Notes: generated from the sequence alone by a model not told the origin. Shown: positions 1 through 13,000, counted from the stretch's first letter. The stretch: 64,000 bases of DNA from Penium margaritaceum (GCA_023375785.1 SZWC01001580.1:5208-69207), one strand, 5' to 3'. Numbers and translations are program-made.

Positions 1-94
1 AATAAGTATATAGAACAAGAACACGAACAGACGCATACCAGATAGAACCCGTGTACATAATAATGCATCCATGTACATAAACATGTATAAGAAA

Positions 95-128
<34 letters not shown>

Positions 129-417
129 CTATATGATTTTTGATATAAAGAAACACATGGATGGAGTTTTCCATAGATACAACTTTCTGGTGTATATCAT
201 ATCTACTTATGATATATACACTCCTGCACAGAAGACAATTTTTGAACATACACACAATGAAACGCTTGGACACCCATACATATGATCACATACACACCCA
301 TACATGAATCTATACATGTACACATGGAAAAGATTGTTGAGCGTACCTTGGATAAATCTTTTGGGACCGTTGGAGGTTTAACTGTACGTAGGAATACTTA
401 GAAGAAATATAACTTGA
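1..417. other. Unassigned AT-rich flank
   Basis: No convincing gene is seen. The stretch is AT-rich with many ACAC, ATAC and CATG runs and one CA microsatellite. It does not resemble the satellite that begins at about 4277. It lies just beyond the 3' end of the Helitron coding region, so it may hold the transposon's 3' terminus, but I could not identify a terminal hairpin or end motif with confidence. Confidence 0.5.
98..127. repeat. (CA)15 microsatellite
   Basis: About fifteen uninterrupted CA dinucleotides. It is a simple repeat with no visible link to a gene. Confidence 0.95.
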
Positions 418-1071
418 CTAAGAAAAGCTTATCAAGAGTGGAAAATGATCCAAATATTATGATTCTTGACGGTACATTTGAAGATGTTCGACAGGAATAT
501 TTGACCACACGTGATCAATTCCCGATCCAAGTTCATGGGTTAGAAAGTTCACATGTTGACGGAAACTATAAGCAGGGAAGAATGACCACATGTGACTGAC
601 TTTATCCAAGATATCATCATCGAAATCTCCAATGATAAGGGCCAGATTGGAAGCATGATCTCTCACCCAACTCTTCACTTGCTCTATAAAAGGTTTTAAT
701 GGTGTATTTGGTCTTCTGTACACAATGAGGAGATGGACAATTCCAAGGGGATGAATGGACAAAGATGTTGAGATCATGTCAAAGAAGGTATGACTTGTGA
801 AATGCTCATAGTGTAAAATATGATGCGATGCACAAACAATTCCACTCTTACCTTGATCGGTATAAGATACACACAATGGATCATACCATTCAAAAGCTGA
901 TGATGGATCACCATGGTGGTGAGTCTCATTGAATAAGATCATGTCCACAGCTTTCAATTCCGGGCGACACGATAAATCATTGACATGAGCAGTAAGAGAG
1001 ATGATGTTTTGGTAGAATATTGTAAACTTACATGATTTGATAACTTCATATATAGGAGTGATGCTCAAGTT
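418..1071 (-). pseudogene. EEP-type (AP-endonuclease-like) domain of the Helentron
   Basis: This is the C-terminal nuclease domain of the RepHel polyprotein. Numbered from the codon at 1068 (a TTG, not a true start), the visible motifs are the N-terminal metal-site Asn in YQNIISL (N21), the catalytic Glu in FNET (E48), YRRPN near 117-121, IIGDFD (D148) and GSGIDHVWSN (D185, H186). In the same frame, past a TAA at about 457, the closing Asp-His pair of the fold (LDHFPLL) lies at 445-450, and the frame ends at 418-420. The helicase ends with TAG at 1072-1074 in the same frame, so the domain was once fused to it. EEP domains in Helentrons resemble those of non-LTR retrotransposons; no reverse transcriptase is present here. 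Confidence 0.85.
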
Positions 1072-2883
1072 CTATGGAACTTGCCGCAAACGAGACATTT
1101 CACCCTTTACCTCCTCACAACTTTCAATCTTTGTTGAATCATAATTTTGCATGGTAATCAAGCTTGAGTCACTGAAACGACTCAGTGCAACATAGTAGAT
1201 ATGATGTGTGTAATCTGAAAGGTCAATGACAGCTGACTCATGCAATGTGCAACCATGTGCTTTGTGAACAGTGATTGCATTTGCATGAGCAATAGGAAAT
1301 TGAAGTCTGGACATCTTTATGTTGTTTGATCCATCTTTCGCATAAAATGTTCGTTCTACCCGAAAAATTGGAGTAAGGTGACAGGGAATCTTCTCCACTG
1401 TCATCTTATTTGCGTATTGTTTTCTACGATTTTTCCCCACCCTTTCATTGGAGAACTCAATCCACAAGACATCAATGTCTCTGTCTTTAATAGAGACCCT
1501 TCGAACAAAATCCGAGACACCATTCACCAAACCATCAGAGGTATCAACATTTATGATAACTTGCACACAACATCCAATATACAAGTGCAACACACCATGC
1601 AAACCTGCACTATACCTTCTGTCGGTACCTACTTGAGGTAAAGGGCCATCCGATCGTTGGAAAGTAGCATCTGACAAACATGCATCCTTTGCCTTCAAGA
1701 CGCATCTAGCACTAGGATTTGAGGTATCAAACAATGATCTATTGTAACGGTCAACCTTAGGATTTGTCGTAGATATGTGTAAAAAGGTGGCAAACTCTGT
1801 CTTACTTACATTAGGCGAACGAAGTTGTGCAAAAAACTCATGGTCAGCTGGTGTGCAATTGTCTTCTCGAAGACGATTCAGGGCTTGTGCAAAGTGTTGG
1901 TCTTGTTGTCTCATGATCGAATTCAATTCACATAGCATGAATTGAGGCCAAGGAAATAGAGTATTTTTGGCATCCTTGGAGACTTTAAACGAAGACGATG
2001 ATGGATAAAAAGGGATGTCGTCATGGACTGGTTTAAGTTGGAAAAGATCCCCAACAACCAAGACATGAACCCCACCAAATGAGCATGAGTCATTACCTTT
2101 TATTTCTCGAAGACGTTGATCAAGATAGTACAAAATGTGACTACCCACCATAGAAATTTCATCAACAATGACAAATTGAACTCTTCCAAGTTCTGAAATC
2201 AAAAGTATTTCATTCTTCACTTGATGTTTGCTTATAATCACGACCTCGCTCTTGAATGTATAGCTTCATTGCATGATGAATTGTGTATCGACAAATATTG
2301 AAAGCAGCCACACCAGTAGGTGCTAGACACAAGAATTTAAGTTTCATTAGATCAGAATTTGGTGCTTTATTATAAAAAGAGTTAATCTTTTATGCAATGC
2401 TTGTACTACTGTAGACTTACCAACCCCCGCAGGGCCCGATAAGAAGATTCGAATAGGGTCTTTACCATGCCGTACTTCAAACATAATATGGTCAATAATT
2501 GCACGTTGTTCCTTATTTAGACAACGGTTCATTTGAAGGTATTCTTCTGTGCTCTTTGCTTTATCTACAACCATATGTCGGCCTACTTCCATGTGTGTTT
2601 CAGAAACAGAAGGTACCAAATGAGGAAAATCTTCACATACCTGATGCGAAGTCTCAACGTTCTCCTCCTCGTGATGTTCACCACGAATACAAGCATCCGT
2701 TTCTTTTAAAATACTTTCCCAATTTGACGTACTTGGTGAATATTATTCTGCCTTTTCTTTGATGATATGGAGATTTGTATTATATAACATAGAAATGACC
2801 TCATCTTTAAGTTCTGCTTCTTTCCTGAATGGAATGAATAACAAAACCTTTTCTTGTTTGTATTGCAAATCAATATGATGTTG
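1072..2883 (-). pseudogene. PIF1-like DNA helicase domain of the Helentron
   Basis: This is the SF1B helicase that unwinds the donor strand during rolling-circle transposition. A first open piece at 2347-2619 carries LNKEQRAII and the Walker A motif GPAGVGKST. Motif Ia (APTGVAAFNI) follows at about 2300-2330 in another frame. A long piece at 1072-2241 (389 codons from a GTG) has Walker B DEIS (residues 27-30), GDLFQLKPV (64-72), ITVHKAHGCTL (323-333) and YVALSR (350-355). The 2620-2883 stretch still encodes recognisable linker, including LLFIPFRKEAEL in the family's usual position between Rep and helicase. Frame changes lie near 2360 and 2220. The piece stops with TAG directly before the endonuclease, in the same frame. 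It is a pseudogene by these breaks; the host PIF1 gene is excluded because the flanking domains are Rep and EEP. Confidence 0.88.
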
Positions 2884-4276
2884 TCAAAAATTTACAAACC
2901 GAATAATTTTTGAACAACCACGAAGTCGACAATTTTTTACGTCATCATACATTGAATTTGTATGTAATCTTCTTTTACGAACCTGGATGTTTGGCTCACC
3001 TTCATTGTCATCTTCCTCTTCGTCAATGTTGTCGAACTCACCTTCGTACTCCAAAGGCTCAATCTCATCACCTGGTCTTCTTGCATGTGGCACATAGTTG
3101 TACTCTTTCATCAAATCAGCCAAACACACATTCTCTAGTTCCACTGGACGTCTCTCATACCTTGAAATTGCAACATGTTGTATGTTAAAATCTAAAGAAT
3201 TGTCATCCAGCCTTTTATTTTCATCTTGTGGTTTCAGCATCAAAAGACGATCTTCTGGATAACCCGTATTGATGAAGGTGAAACTACGACTTGAAAAACG
3301 AAGTGGGATTGGGGTGAGTAATGTTACAGCTTCTTGAACACTCACCTCTTGATTGTGGATGAGGGAGTTGCCAACCTTGTGGATGATTGATGTGATACTC
3401 TCGCGTTGTTCACCCTTTGAAAGAACATCCATTACATTTCGTAGAGTGCGACTCATAACCTTATTTCCTTCGCACATATAAGATACAATATAAGTTGCAA
3501 CAACATATGGATGAATGCACAATTGAATATCCATATTTGCCTTCCATAGCATTAAAACATCTTTATTAAAAGGATTGATAAAGCAATCAACTGGGCATCT
3601 TTTATGAAACATGGTTACTCTCTTGATGTTGGAATGAACACATTCGGTACATTCAACGTCGGAGAAACCAAAAAGGGAGAGAAATTGATGAAAAGAGATA
3701 TTTTCAGTCGTACCTTTTAGGAGTGCGATAACCTTTGTGAAGTTTTTCTCATGTTGTCGTCGTTGACTTTGTGGAACACTCTCCTCAAAGGGCGAAAGAA
3801 TTACAGTTGAGGGAAAAGGAGGATGAGGAAATCCAAATGCGAAAACATTACCTTTACGTCCCTTTTCTCGACACCTGAAGGTGCACTTGTGTCTTTGTAT
3901 GGTTGATAACTCCTCAGGAAGCAAGCTGCTATTTGTGGATACGTACTTATCCGCAAAACAGACAAGATCATTCTTCGTGCAAGAATCTGGATTTGGTGCC
4001 CCATCCACCCATAAAAAAACATGACAATGAGGACTACCACGATGTTGAAACTCAACAACTCCAAAATAATCAACAACACATCCGACAGATCCATCATTTG
4101 TGAAGAAAACATTTTTAAAGAAGCTAGAACGACGATAGTAGAAATACCTCGCAGGAGTAACTGGGTCATTTTGAACATATGCAATTTTTTTTTTCTGAAA
4201 GTCAAGATTTTGTATTTCATCATCACTTAACTCATTACCAGTGAGTTTTGAGAGTAATTTTAACAATTCACCCAAC
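2884..4276 (-). pseudogene. HUH Rep nuclease domain of the Helentron, N-terminally truncated
   Basis: This is the rolling-circle replication initiator that nicks and joins single-stranded DNA. Numbered from the apparent ATG at 4278, the open frame is 464 residues. It begins inside the Helitron N domain (LLKLLSKLTGNELSDDE), has VTPARYFYYR (40-50), the metal-binding HUH motif as HCH at 84-86 within EFQHRGSPHCH, and the catalytic tyrosine pair Y-x3-Y at 263 and 267 (ATYIVSY). IPLRFSSRSFTFINT (324-338) is a conserved block after the tyrosines in Helentrons. Residues 410-428 are very acidic. The apparent start coincides with the satellite boundary, so the ATG is accidental and the family's N-terminal zinc-finger region is lost. 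The frame ends at 2884; helicase linker follows with little gap. Confidence 0.9.
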
Positions 4277-6829
4277 ACACTGTGAAATTCTTTTGGTCAT
4301 CGTTAGTGACATATGCATACTTTGGTTTGTCACAGAACATGGTTACCACGCCGTGTCACTACGTATTTAAGGTCTTTGTGCTTTCTAGTTGATAGCTAGT
4401 CTTCCCAAACCGTTGTTACCCCCTCTGACTATCTGTGACTCGTGTTGTGAGTTGTCAACATTGACCACATGAAGTGAAATTATTTGGTCATGGTCAGTGA
4501 CATGCATATTTTGGTTGGTTACTGTGCATTGTAGCCACACTGTGCCACTACAAATTGAAGGTATTTGTACTTACTAGTCGATAACTAGTACTCCCAAACC
4601 ATTATCTTCCACTCTGACCATTTGTGACTCGTGTTATGAGTTGTCAATGTTTACCACACATAGTGACATTCTTTGGTCATGGTCAGTGACATATTCCTAC
4701 TTTGGTTGGTCATCGTGCATGGTATCCACACCGTGCCACAACTTACTGAAGGTCCTTGTGCTTGCTAGTTGATACCTGGTGTTCCCAAACCATTCTCCCC
4801 TCTGACCATTTGTGACTCGTATTATGAGTTGTAAACGTTGACCACAAACATCTGATTTCTTTGGTCAAAGGCAGTACATATGCCTACTTTGGTCGATCAT
4901 TGTGCATGGTAGCCACACCGTGCTACTACTGATTGAAGGTCGTTGTACTTGCTAGTTGAGAACTGATATTCCCAGACCATTGTTTCCCCCTCTGACCGTT
5001 TGTGACTCGTGTTATGGTTGGTGAACGTTGACCACCCATATTGAAATTCTTCGGTCATGCTCAGTAACATATGCCTAGTTTGGTTGTTTGGTGTGCATAG
5101 TAGCCACACCGTTCCGCTATGTATTGAAGTTCTTTGTCCTTTCTAGTCGATACATAGGGTTCCCAAACCATTGTCTCTCCCTCTGACCATTTGTGACTCG
5201 TGTTATGAGTTGTCAATGTTGACCACACATAGTGGACTTCTTCGGTCATAGTCAGTGACGTATGCATCCTTTGGTTGGTCTCTGTGCACGCTAGCCACAC
5301 CTTGCTACTACATGTCGAACTTCTTTGTACTTGATAGTTGATAACTACTGTTCCAAACCCATTGTTTCCCCCTCTGACCATTTGTGACTCGTGCTATGAG
5401 CTGTCAACGTTGACTACACACTGTGAAATTCTTTTGGTCATGGTTAGTGACATATTCCTACTTTGGGTTGTCACTGTACATGGTTACCACGCCGTGTCAC
5501 TACGTATTGAAGGTCTTTGGGCTTTCTAGTTGATAGCTAGTCTTTCCAAACCATTGTTACCCCCTCTGACTATCTGTGACTCGTGCTGTGAGTTGTCAAC
5601 ATTGACCACAGGAAGTGAAATTGTTTGGTCATGGTCAGTGACATATGCATACTTTGGTTGGTCACTGTGCATTGTAGCCACACTGTGCCACTACTTATGG
5701 AAGGTATATGTTCCTTCTATTTGATAACTAGTATTCACAAACCATTATCTTCCACTCTGACCAATTGTGACTCCTGTTATGAGTTGTCAAAGCTTACCAC
5801 ACATAGTGACATTCTTTGGTCATGGTCAGTGACATATGCCTACTTTGGTTGGTCATCGTGCATGGTATCCACACCATGCCACAACTTATTGAAGGTCCTT
5901 GTGCTTGCTAGTTGATACCTGGTATTCCCAAACCATTGTTTCCCCCTCTGACCATTTGTAAATCGTATTATGAGTTGTCAACGTTGACCACACACAACAG
6001 ATTTCTTTGGTCAAAGGCAGTACATATTCCTACTTTGGTCGGTCATTGTGCATGGTAGCCACACCGTGCTACTACTGATTGAAAGTCGTTGTACTTGCTA
6101 GTTGAGAACTGATACTCCCAGACCAATGTTTCCCCCTCTGACCGTTTGTGACTCGTGTTATGGTTGGTGAACATTGACCACCCATAATGAAATTCTTTGG
6201 TCATGGTCAGTGAAAAATGCCTAGTTTGGTTGTTTGGTGTGCATAGTAGCCACACCGTGCCACTACGTATTGAAGTTCTTTGTCTTTTCTAGTCGATACA
6301 TAGGGTTCCCAAACCATTGTCTCTTCCTGTGACCATTTGTGACTCGTGTAATGAGTTGTAAATGTTGACCACACATAGTGGACTTCTTCGGTCATAATCA
6401 GTGACGTATGCATCCCTTGGATGGTCACTGTGCACGCTAGCCATACCGTGCCACTACTTGTTGAAGGTCTTTGTACTTGCTAGTTGATAACTAGTGTTCC
6501 CAACCCATTGTTTCCCCCTCTGACCATTTGTGACTCGTGTTATGGGTTGTGAACGTTGACCACCCATATTGAAATTCTTTGGTCATTGTCAGCGACATAT
6601 GCCCATTTTGGCTTGTCACTGTACATGGTTACCACACCGTGTCACTACGTCTTGAAGGTCTTTGTACTTTCTAGTTGATAGCTAGTCTTCCCAAAACATT
6701 GCTACCCCCTCTGACTATCTGTGACTCGTGTTGTGAGTTGTCAACGTTGACCACATGAACTGAAATTCTTTGGTCATGGTCAGTGACATATGCATACTTT
6801 GGTTGGTCATTGTGCATTGTAGCCACACT
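4277..6829 (+). repeat. Satellite block A (191-bp monomer, six-type HOR), forward
   Basis: Tandem monomers of about 191 bp, each opening with CATATG or a variant followed by a TTTGGT block, and each containing GACTCGT and GTTGACC blocks. Types run 5-6-1-2-3-4-5-6-1-2-3-4-5-6, so the six-monomer unit recurs about every 1,145 bp. The block begins abruptly within a type 4/5 boundary against the Helitron Rep coding region. It ends about 50 bp into a type 6 monomer, where the array turns round. No genes are present. Confidence 0.95.
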
Positions 6830-8310
6830 GACCATGACCAAAGAATGTCACTATGTGTGGTAAACATTGACAACTCATAACACAAGTTACAAATGGTCAG
6901 AGTGGAAGATAATGGTTTGTGAATACTAGTTATCGACTAGTAAGTACAAATACCTTCAATTTGTAGTGGCACAGTGTGGGTACAATGCACAGTGACCAAC
7001 CAAAGTATGGATATGTCACTGACCATGACCAAAGAATTTCAATTCATGTGGTCAACCTTGAGAACTCACAACACGAGTCAACGATATTCAGAGGGGGTAA
7101 CAATGGTTTGGGAAGAATAGCTATCAATTAGAAAGCACAACGACCTTCAATACGTAGTGACACGGCGTGGTAACCATGTACAATGACCAACCAAAGTAGG
7201 CACATGTCACCAACCATGACCAAAAGAATTTCACAGTGTGTGGTCAACGTTGAAAACTCATAACACAAGTCACAAATGGTCAGAGGGGGAAACAATGGGT
7301 TGGGAACACTAGTTATCAACTAGCAAGTACAAAGACCTTCAACTAGTAGTGGCACGGTGTGACTAGCGTGCACAGTGACCAACCAAAGGATGCATATGTC
7401 ACTGACTATGAGCGAAAAAGTCCACTATGTGTGGTCAACATTGACAACTCATAAAACGGGTCACAAATGGTCAAAGGGAGAGGCAATGGTTTGGGAACCC
7501 TATGTATCGACTAGAAAGGACAAATAACTTCAATATGCAGTGGCAAGGTGTGGGTACTATGCACACCAAACAACCAAACTAGGCATATGTCACTGACCAT
7601 AACCAAAGAATTTCAATATGGGTGGTCAACATTCACCAACCATAACACGAGTCACAACCGTTCAGAGGGGGAAACAATGGTCTGGGAATATCAGTTCTCA
7701 ACTAGCAAGTACAACAACCTTCAATCAGTAGTAGCACGGTGTGGCTACCATGCACAATGACCGACCAAAGTAGGCATATGTACTGCCTTTGACCAAAGAA
7801 ATCCGCTATGTGTGGTCAACGTTGACAACCCATAATACGAGTCACAAATGGTCTGAGGGGGAAACAATGGTTTGGGAACACCAGGTATCAACTAGCAAGC
7901 ACAAGGACCTTCAATAAGTTGTGGCATGGTGTGGATAGCATGCACCATGATCAACCAAAGTAGGCATATGTCACTGACCATGACCAAAGAATGTCACTAT
8001 GTGTGGTAAACTTTGACAACTCATAACACGATTCAAAAGTAGTCAGAGTGGAAGATAATGGTTTGTGAATACTAGTTATTGACTAGCAAGTACAAATACC
8101 TTCCATATGTAGTGGCACAGTGCAGCTACAATGCACAGTGACCAACCAAAGTATGCATATGTGATTGACCATGACCAAAGAATTTCACTTCATGTGGTCA
8201 GTGTTGACAACTCACAACACGAGTCACAGATAGTCAAAGGGGGTAACAATGGGCTGGGAACAATAGTTGTCAACTAGCAAGTACAAAGACCTTCAACATG
8301 TAGTGGCACG

Positions 8311-8690
8311 GTGTGGCTAGCTTGCACAGTGACCAACCAAAGGATGTATGCGTCACTGACTATGACCAAGAAGTCCACTATGTGTGGTCAACATTGACAA
8401 CTCATAACACGAGTCACAAATGGTCAGAGGGAGAGACAATGGTTTGGGAAACCTATGTATTGACTAGAAAGGACAAAGAACTTCAATACGTAGTGGCACG
8501 GTGTGGCTAGCTTGCACAGTGACCAACCAAAGGATGTATGCGTCACTGACTATGACCAAGAAGTCCACTATGTGTGGTCAACATTGACAACTCATAACAC
8601 GAGTCACAAATGGTCAGAGGGAGAGACAATGGTTTGGGAAACCTATGTATTGACTAGAAAGGACAAAGAACTTCAATACGTAGTGGCACG
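8311..8690 (-). repeat. Perfect tandem duplication of one monomer (190 bp x 2)
   Basis: Positions 8311-8500 and 8501-8690 appear base-for-base identical, whereas neighbouring copies of the same monomer type differ at many sites. The duplication adds one type 3 monomer, giving a seven-monomer HOR. Confidence 0.9.
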
Positions 8691-9739
8691 GTGTGGCTAC
8701 TATGCACACCAAACAACCAAAATATGCATATGTCACTGACCATGACCAAGGAATTTCAATGTGGGCGGTCAACGTTCACCAACCATAACACAAGTCAGAA
8801 GCGGTCAGAGGGGGAAACAATGGTCTGGGAATATCAGTTCTCAACTAGCAAGTACAACTACCTTCAATCAGTAGTAGCACGGTTTGGCTACCATGCACAA
8901 CGACTGAGCAAAGTAGGCAAATGTATTGCCTTTGACCAAAGAAATCCGCTGTGTGTGGTTAACGTTGACAACTCATAATACGTGTCACAAATGGTCAGAG
9001 GGGGAAACAATGGTTTGGGAACACCAGGTATCAACTAGCAAGCACAAGGAACTTCAATAAGTTGTAACACGGTGTGGATACCATGCACGACGACCAACCA
9101 AAGGAGGCATATGTCACTGACCATGACCAAAGAATGTCACTATGTGTGGTAGACTTTGACAACTCATAACATGAGTCACAAATGGTCGGATTGGAAGATA
9201 ATGGTTTGTAAATACTAGTTATTGACTAGCAAGTACAAATACCTTCAATATGTAGTGGCACAGTGTGGCTACAATGCACAGTGACCAACCAAAGTATGCA
9301 TATGTCACTGACCATGACCAACGAATTTCACTTCATGTGGTCAACGTTGACAACTCACAACACAAGTCAACGATAGTCAGAGGGGGTAACAATGGTTTGG
9401 GAAGACTAGCTATGAACTATAAAGCACAAAGACCTTCAATACGTAATGACACGGCGTGGTAACCATGTACAGTGAAAAACCAAAGAAGGATTATGTCACC
9501 AACCATGAGCAAAAGAATTTCACAGTGTGTGGTCAACGTTGAAAACACATAACACGAGTCACAAATGGTCAGTGGGGGAAACAATGGGTTGGGAACACTA
9601 GTTATTAACTAGCAAGTACAAAGACCTTCAACAATTAGTGCCACGGTGTGGCTCGCATACACAGTGACCAACCAAAGGATGCATACGTCACTGACTATGT
9701 CCGAAGAAGTCCACAATGTGTGGTCAATATTGACATCTC

Positions 9740-10080
9740 ATAACACGAGTCACAAATGGTCAGAGGGAGAGACAATGGTTTGGGAACCCTATGTATCGAC
9801 TAGAAAGGACAAATAACTTCAATACGTAGTGGCACGGTGTGGCTACTATGCACACCAAACAACCAAACTAGGCATATGTCACTGACCATGACCAAAGAAT
9901 GTCACTATGTGTGGTAAACTTTGACAACTCATAACACGAGTCACAAATGGTCAGAGGGAGAGACAATGGTTTGGGAACCCTATGTATCGACTAGAAAGGA
10001 CAAATAACTTCAATACGTAGTGGCACGGTGTGGCTACTATGCACACCAAACAACCAAACTAGGCATATGTCACTGACCAT
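9740..10080 (-). repeat. Hybrid monomer insertion with repeated ~150-bp segment
   Basis: A segment of about 150 bp at 9740-9890 recurs at 9930-10080. Between the copies is a monomer that starts as type 6 (GGTAAACTTTGACAACTC) and ends as type 3 (AGAGGGAGAGACAATGG). This is the product expected of unequal exchange between two monomer types. Confidence 0.75.
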
Positions 10081-13000
10081 GACAAAAGAATTTCAATATG
10101 GGTGGTCAACATTCACCAACCATAACACGAGTCACAAACAGTCAAAGGGGAAAACAATGGTCTGGGAATATCAGTTCTCAACTAGCAAGTACAACGACCT
10201 TCAATCAGCAGTAGCACGGTGTGGCTACCATGCACAATGACCGACCAAAAAAGGCATATGTACTGCCTTCGACCAAAGAAATCTGCTGTGTGTGGTCAAC
10301 GTTGACAACTCATAATACGAGTAACAAATGGTCAGAGGGGGAAACAATGGTTTGGGAACACCAGGTATCAACTAGCAAGCACAAGGACCTTGAATAAGTT
10401 GTGGCACGGTGTGGATACCATGCATGATGACCAACCAAAGTAGGCATATGTCACTGACCATGACAAGAGAATGTCACTATGTGTGGTAAACTTTGACAAC
10501 TCATAACACGAGTCACAAATGGTCAGAGTGGAAGATATAGACTAGCAAGTACAAATACCTTCAATATGTAGTGGCACAGTGTGGCTACAATGCACAATGA
10601 AAAACCAAAGTATGCATATGTCACTGACCATGACCAAATAATTTCACTTCATGTGGTTAACGTTGACAACTCACAACACAAGTCACAGATAGTCAGAGGG
10701 GGTAACGATGGTTTGGGAAGACTAGCTATCAACTAGAAAGCACAAAGACCTTCAATACGTAGTGAAACGGCGTGGTAACCATGTTCAATGACCAAGCAAA
10801 GGAGGCATATTTCACCGACCATGACCAAAAGAATTTCACTGCGTGTGGTCAACGTTGAAAGCTCATAACACGAGTCACAAATGGTCAGAGGGGGAAAATA
10901 TGGATTGGGAACACTAGTTATCAACTAGCAAGTACAAAGACCTTCAACAAGTCGTGGCATAGTGTGGCTAGCGTGCACAGTGACCAATCAAAGGATGCAT
11001 ACATCACTGACTATGACCGAAGAAATCCACTATGTGTGGTCAACATTGACAACTCATAACACGAGTCACAAATGGTCAGAGGGTGAGCCAATGGTTTGGG
11101 AACCCTATGTATCGACTAGAAAGGACAAAGAAATTCAATACGTAGTGGCACGGTGTGGCTACTATGCACACCAAACAACCAAATTAGGCATATGTCACTG
11201 ACCATGACCAAAGAATGTCAATATGGGTGGTCAACATTCACCAACCATAACACGAGTCACAAATGGTCAGAGGGGGAAACAATGGTCTGGGAATATCAGT
11301 TCTCAACTAGCAAGTACAACAACCTTTAATCCGTAGTAGCACGGTGTGGCTACCATGCACAACGACCGACCAAAGTAGGCATACCGTACTGCCTTTGGCC
11401 AAAGAAATCCGCTGTGTGTGGTCAACGTTGACAACTCATAATACGAGTCACAAATTGTCAGAGGGGTAAACAATGGTTTGGGAACACCGGGTATCAACTA
11501 GCAAGCAGAAGGACCTTCAATAATTGTGGCACGGTGTGGATACCATGCACGATGAGCAACCAAAGTACGCATATGTCTCTGACCATGACCAAAGAATGTC
11601 ACAATGTGTAGTAAACCTTGACAACTCATAACACGAGCCACAAATGGTCAGAGTGGAAAACAATGGTTTGTGAATACTAGTTATCGACTAGCAAGTACAA
11701 ATACCTTCAATATGTAGTGGCACAGTGTGGCTATAATGCACATTGAGCAACCAAAGTATGCATATGTCACTGACCATGACCAAAGAATTTCACTTCATGT
11801 GGTCAGCGTTAACAACTGACAACACGAGTCACAGAGAGTCAGAGGGGGTCACAATGGTTTGGGAACACTATCTATCAACTACAAAGCACAAAGACCTTCA
11901 ATATGTAGTGACACGGCATGGTAACCATGTACAATGACCAACCAAAGTAGGCATATGTCACTGACCATGACCAAAAGAATTTCACAGTGTGTGGTCAATG
12001 TTGAAAACTCATAACACGAGTCAGAAATGGTCAGAGGAAGAAACAATGGGTTGGGAACACAATTTATCAACTAGAAAGTACAAAGATCTTCAAAAAGTAG
12101 TGTCACGGTGTGGCTAGTGTGCACAGTGACCAACCAAAGGATGCATGCGTCACTAACTATGACCGAAGAAGTCCACTATGTGTGGTCAACATTGAAAAAT
12201 CATAACACGAGTCACAAATGGTCAGAGGGAGAGACAATGGTTTGAGAACCATATGTATTGACTAGAAAGGACAAAGAACTTCAATACGTAGTGGCACGGT
12301 GTGGCTACTATGCACACCAAACAACCAAACTATGCATATGTCTCTGATTATGACTAAAGTATTTTAAGATGGGTCGTCAACGTTCACCAACCATAACACG
12401 AGTCACAAACGGTCAGAGGGGGAAACAATGGTCTGGGAATATCAGTTCTCAACTAGCAAGTACAATTTCCTTCAATCAGTCGTAGCACGGTGTGGCTACC
12501 ATGCACAATGACGGACCAAAGTAGGCATATTTACTGCATTTGACCAAAGAAATCTGCTGTGTGTGGTCAACGTTGACAACTCATAACACTTGTCACAAAT
12601 GGTCAGAGGGGGGAAAATACGTTTGGGAACACTAGGTATCAACTAGCAAGCACAAGGACCTTCAATAAATTGTGGCACGATGTGTATACCATGCACGCTG
12701 ACCAACCAAATAAGGCATATGTCACTGACCATGACCAAAGAATGTCACTATGTGTGGTAAACTTTGAAAGCTCATAACACGAGTCACAAATGGTCAGAAT
12801 GGAAGATAATGGTTTCTGAATACTAGTTATCGGCTAGCAAGTACAAATACCTTCCATATGTAGTGGCACAGTGTGGCTACAATGCACAGTGACCAACCAA
12901 AGTCTCCATATGTCACTGATCATGACCAAAGAATTTCATTTCATGTGGTCATCGTTGACAACTCACAACATGAGTCATAGATAGTCAGAGGGGGTAACAA

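Larger units (their letters stand above)
418..4276 (-). mobile_element. Decayed Helentron-type Helitron (Rep-helicase-endonuclease)
   Basis: This is a rolling-circle DNA transposon coding region on the minus strand. In coding order it holds a HUH Rep nuclease (about 4276-2884), a PIF1-family helicase (about 2883-1072) and an EEP endonuclease (1071-418). Rep plus PIF1 helicase defines Helitrons. A C-terminal EEP domain marks the Helentron/Helitron2 branch. The element is degenerate: the protein's N-terminal part is absent because satellite DNA starts at about 4277, there are frame changes near 2360 and 2220 and another in 2620-2880, and in-frame stops separate helicase from endonuclease and interrupt the endonuclease tail. 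The transposon termini were not identified. The Rep-Hel-EN assignment is firm; that it is now immobile is inferred from the breaks and the missing N-terminus. Confidence 0.9.

Noticed and set aside
414-599. 61-codon plus-strand frame
   Set aside because: It lies antisense to the endonuclease domain, whose motifs explain the sequence; no family is recognisable.
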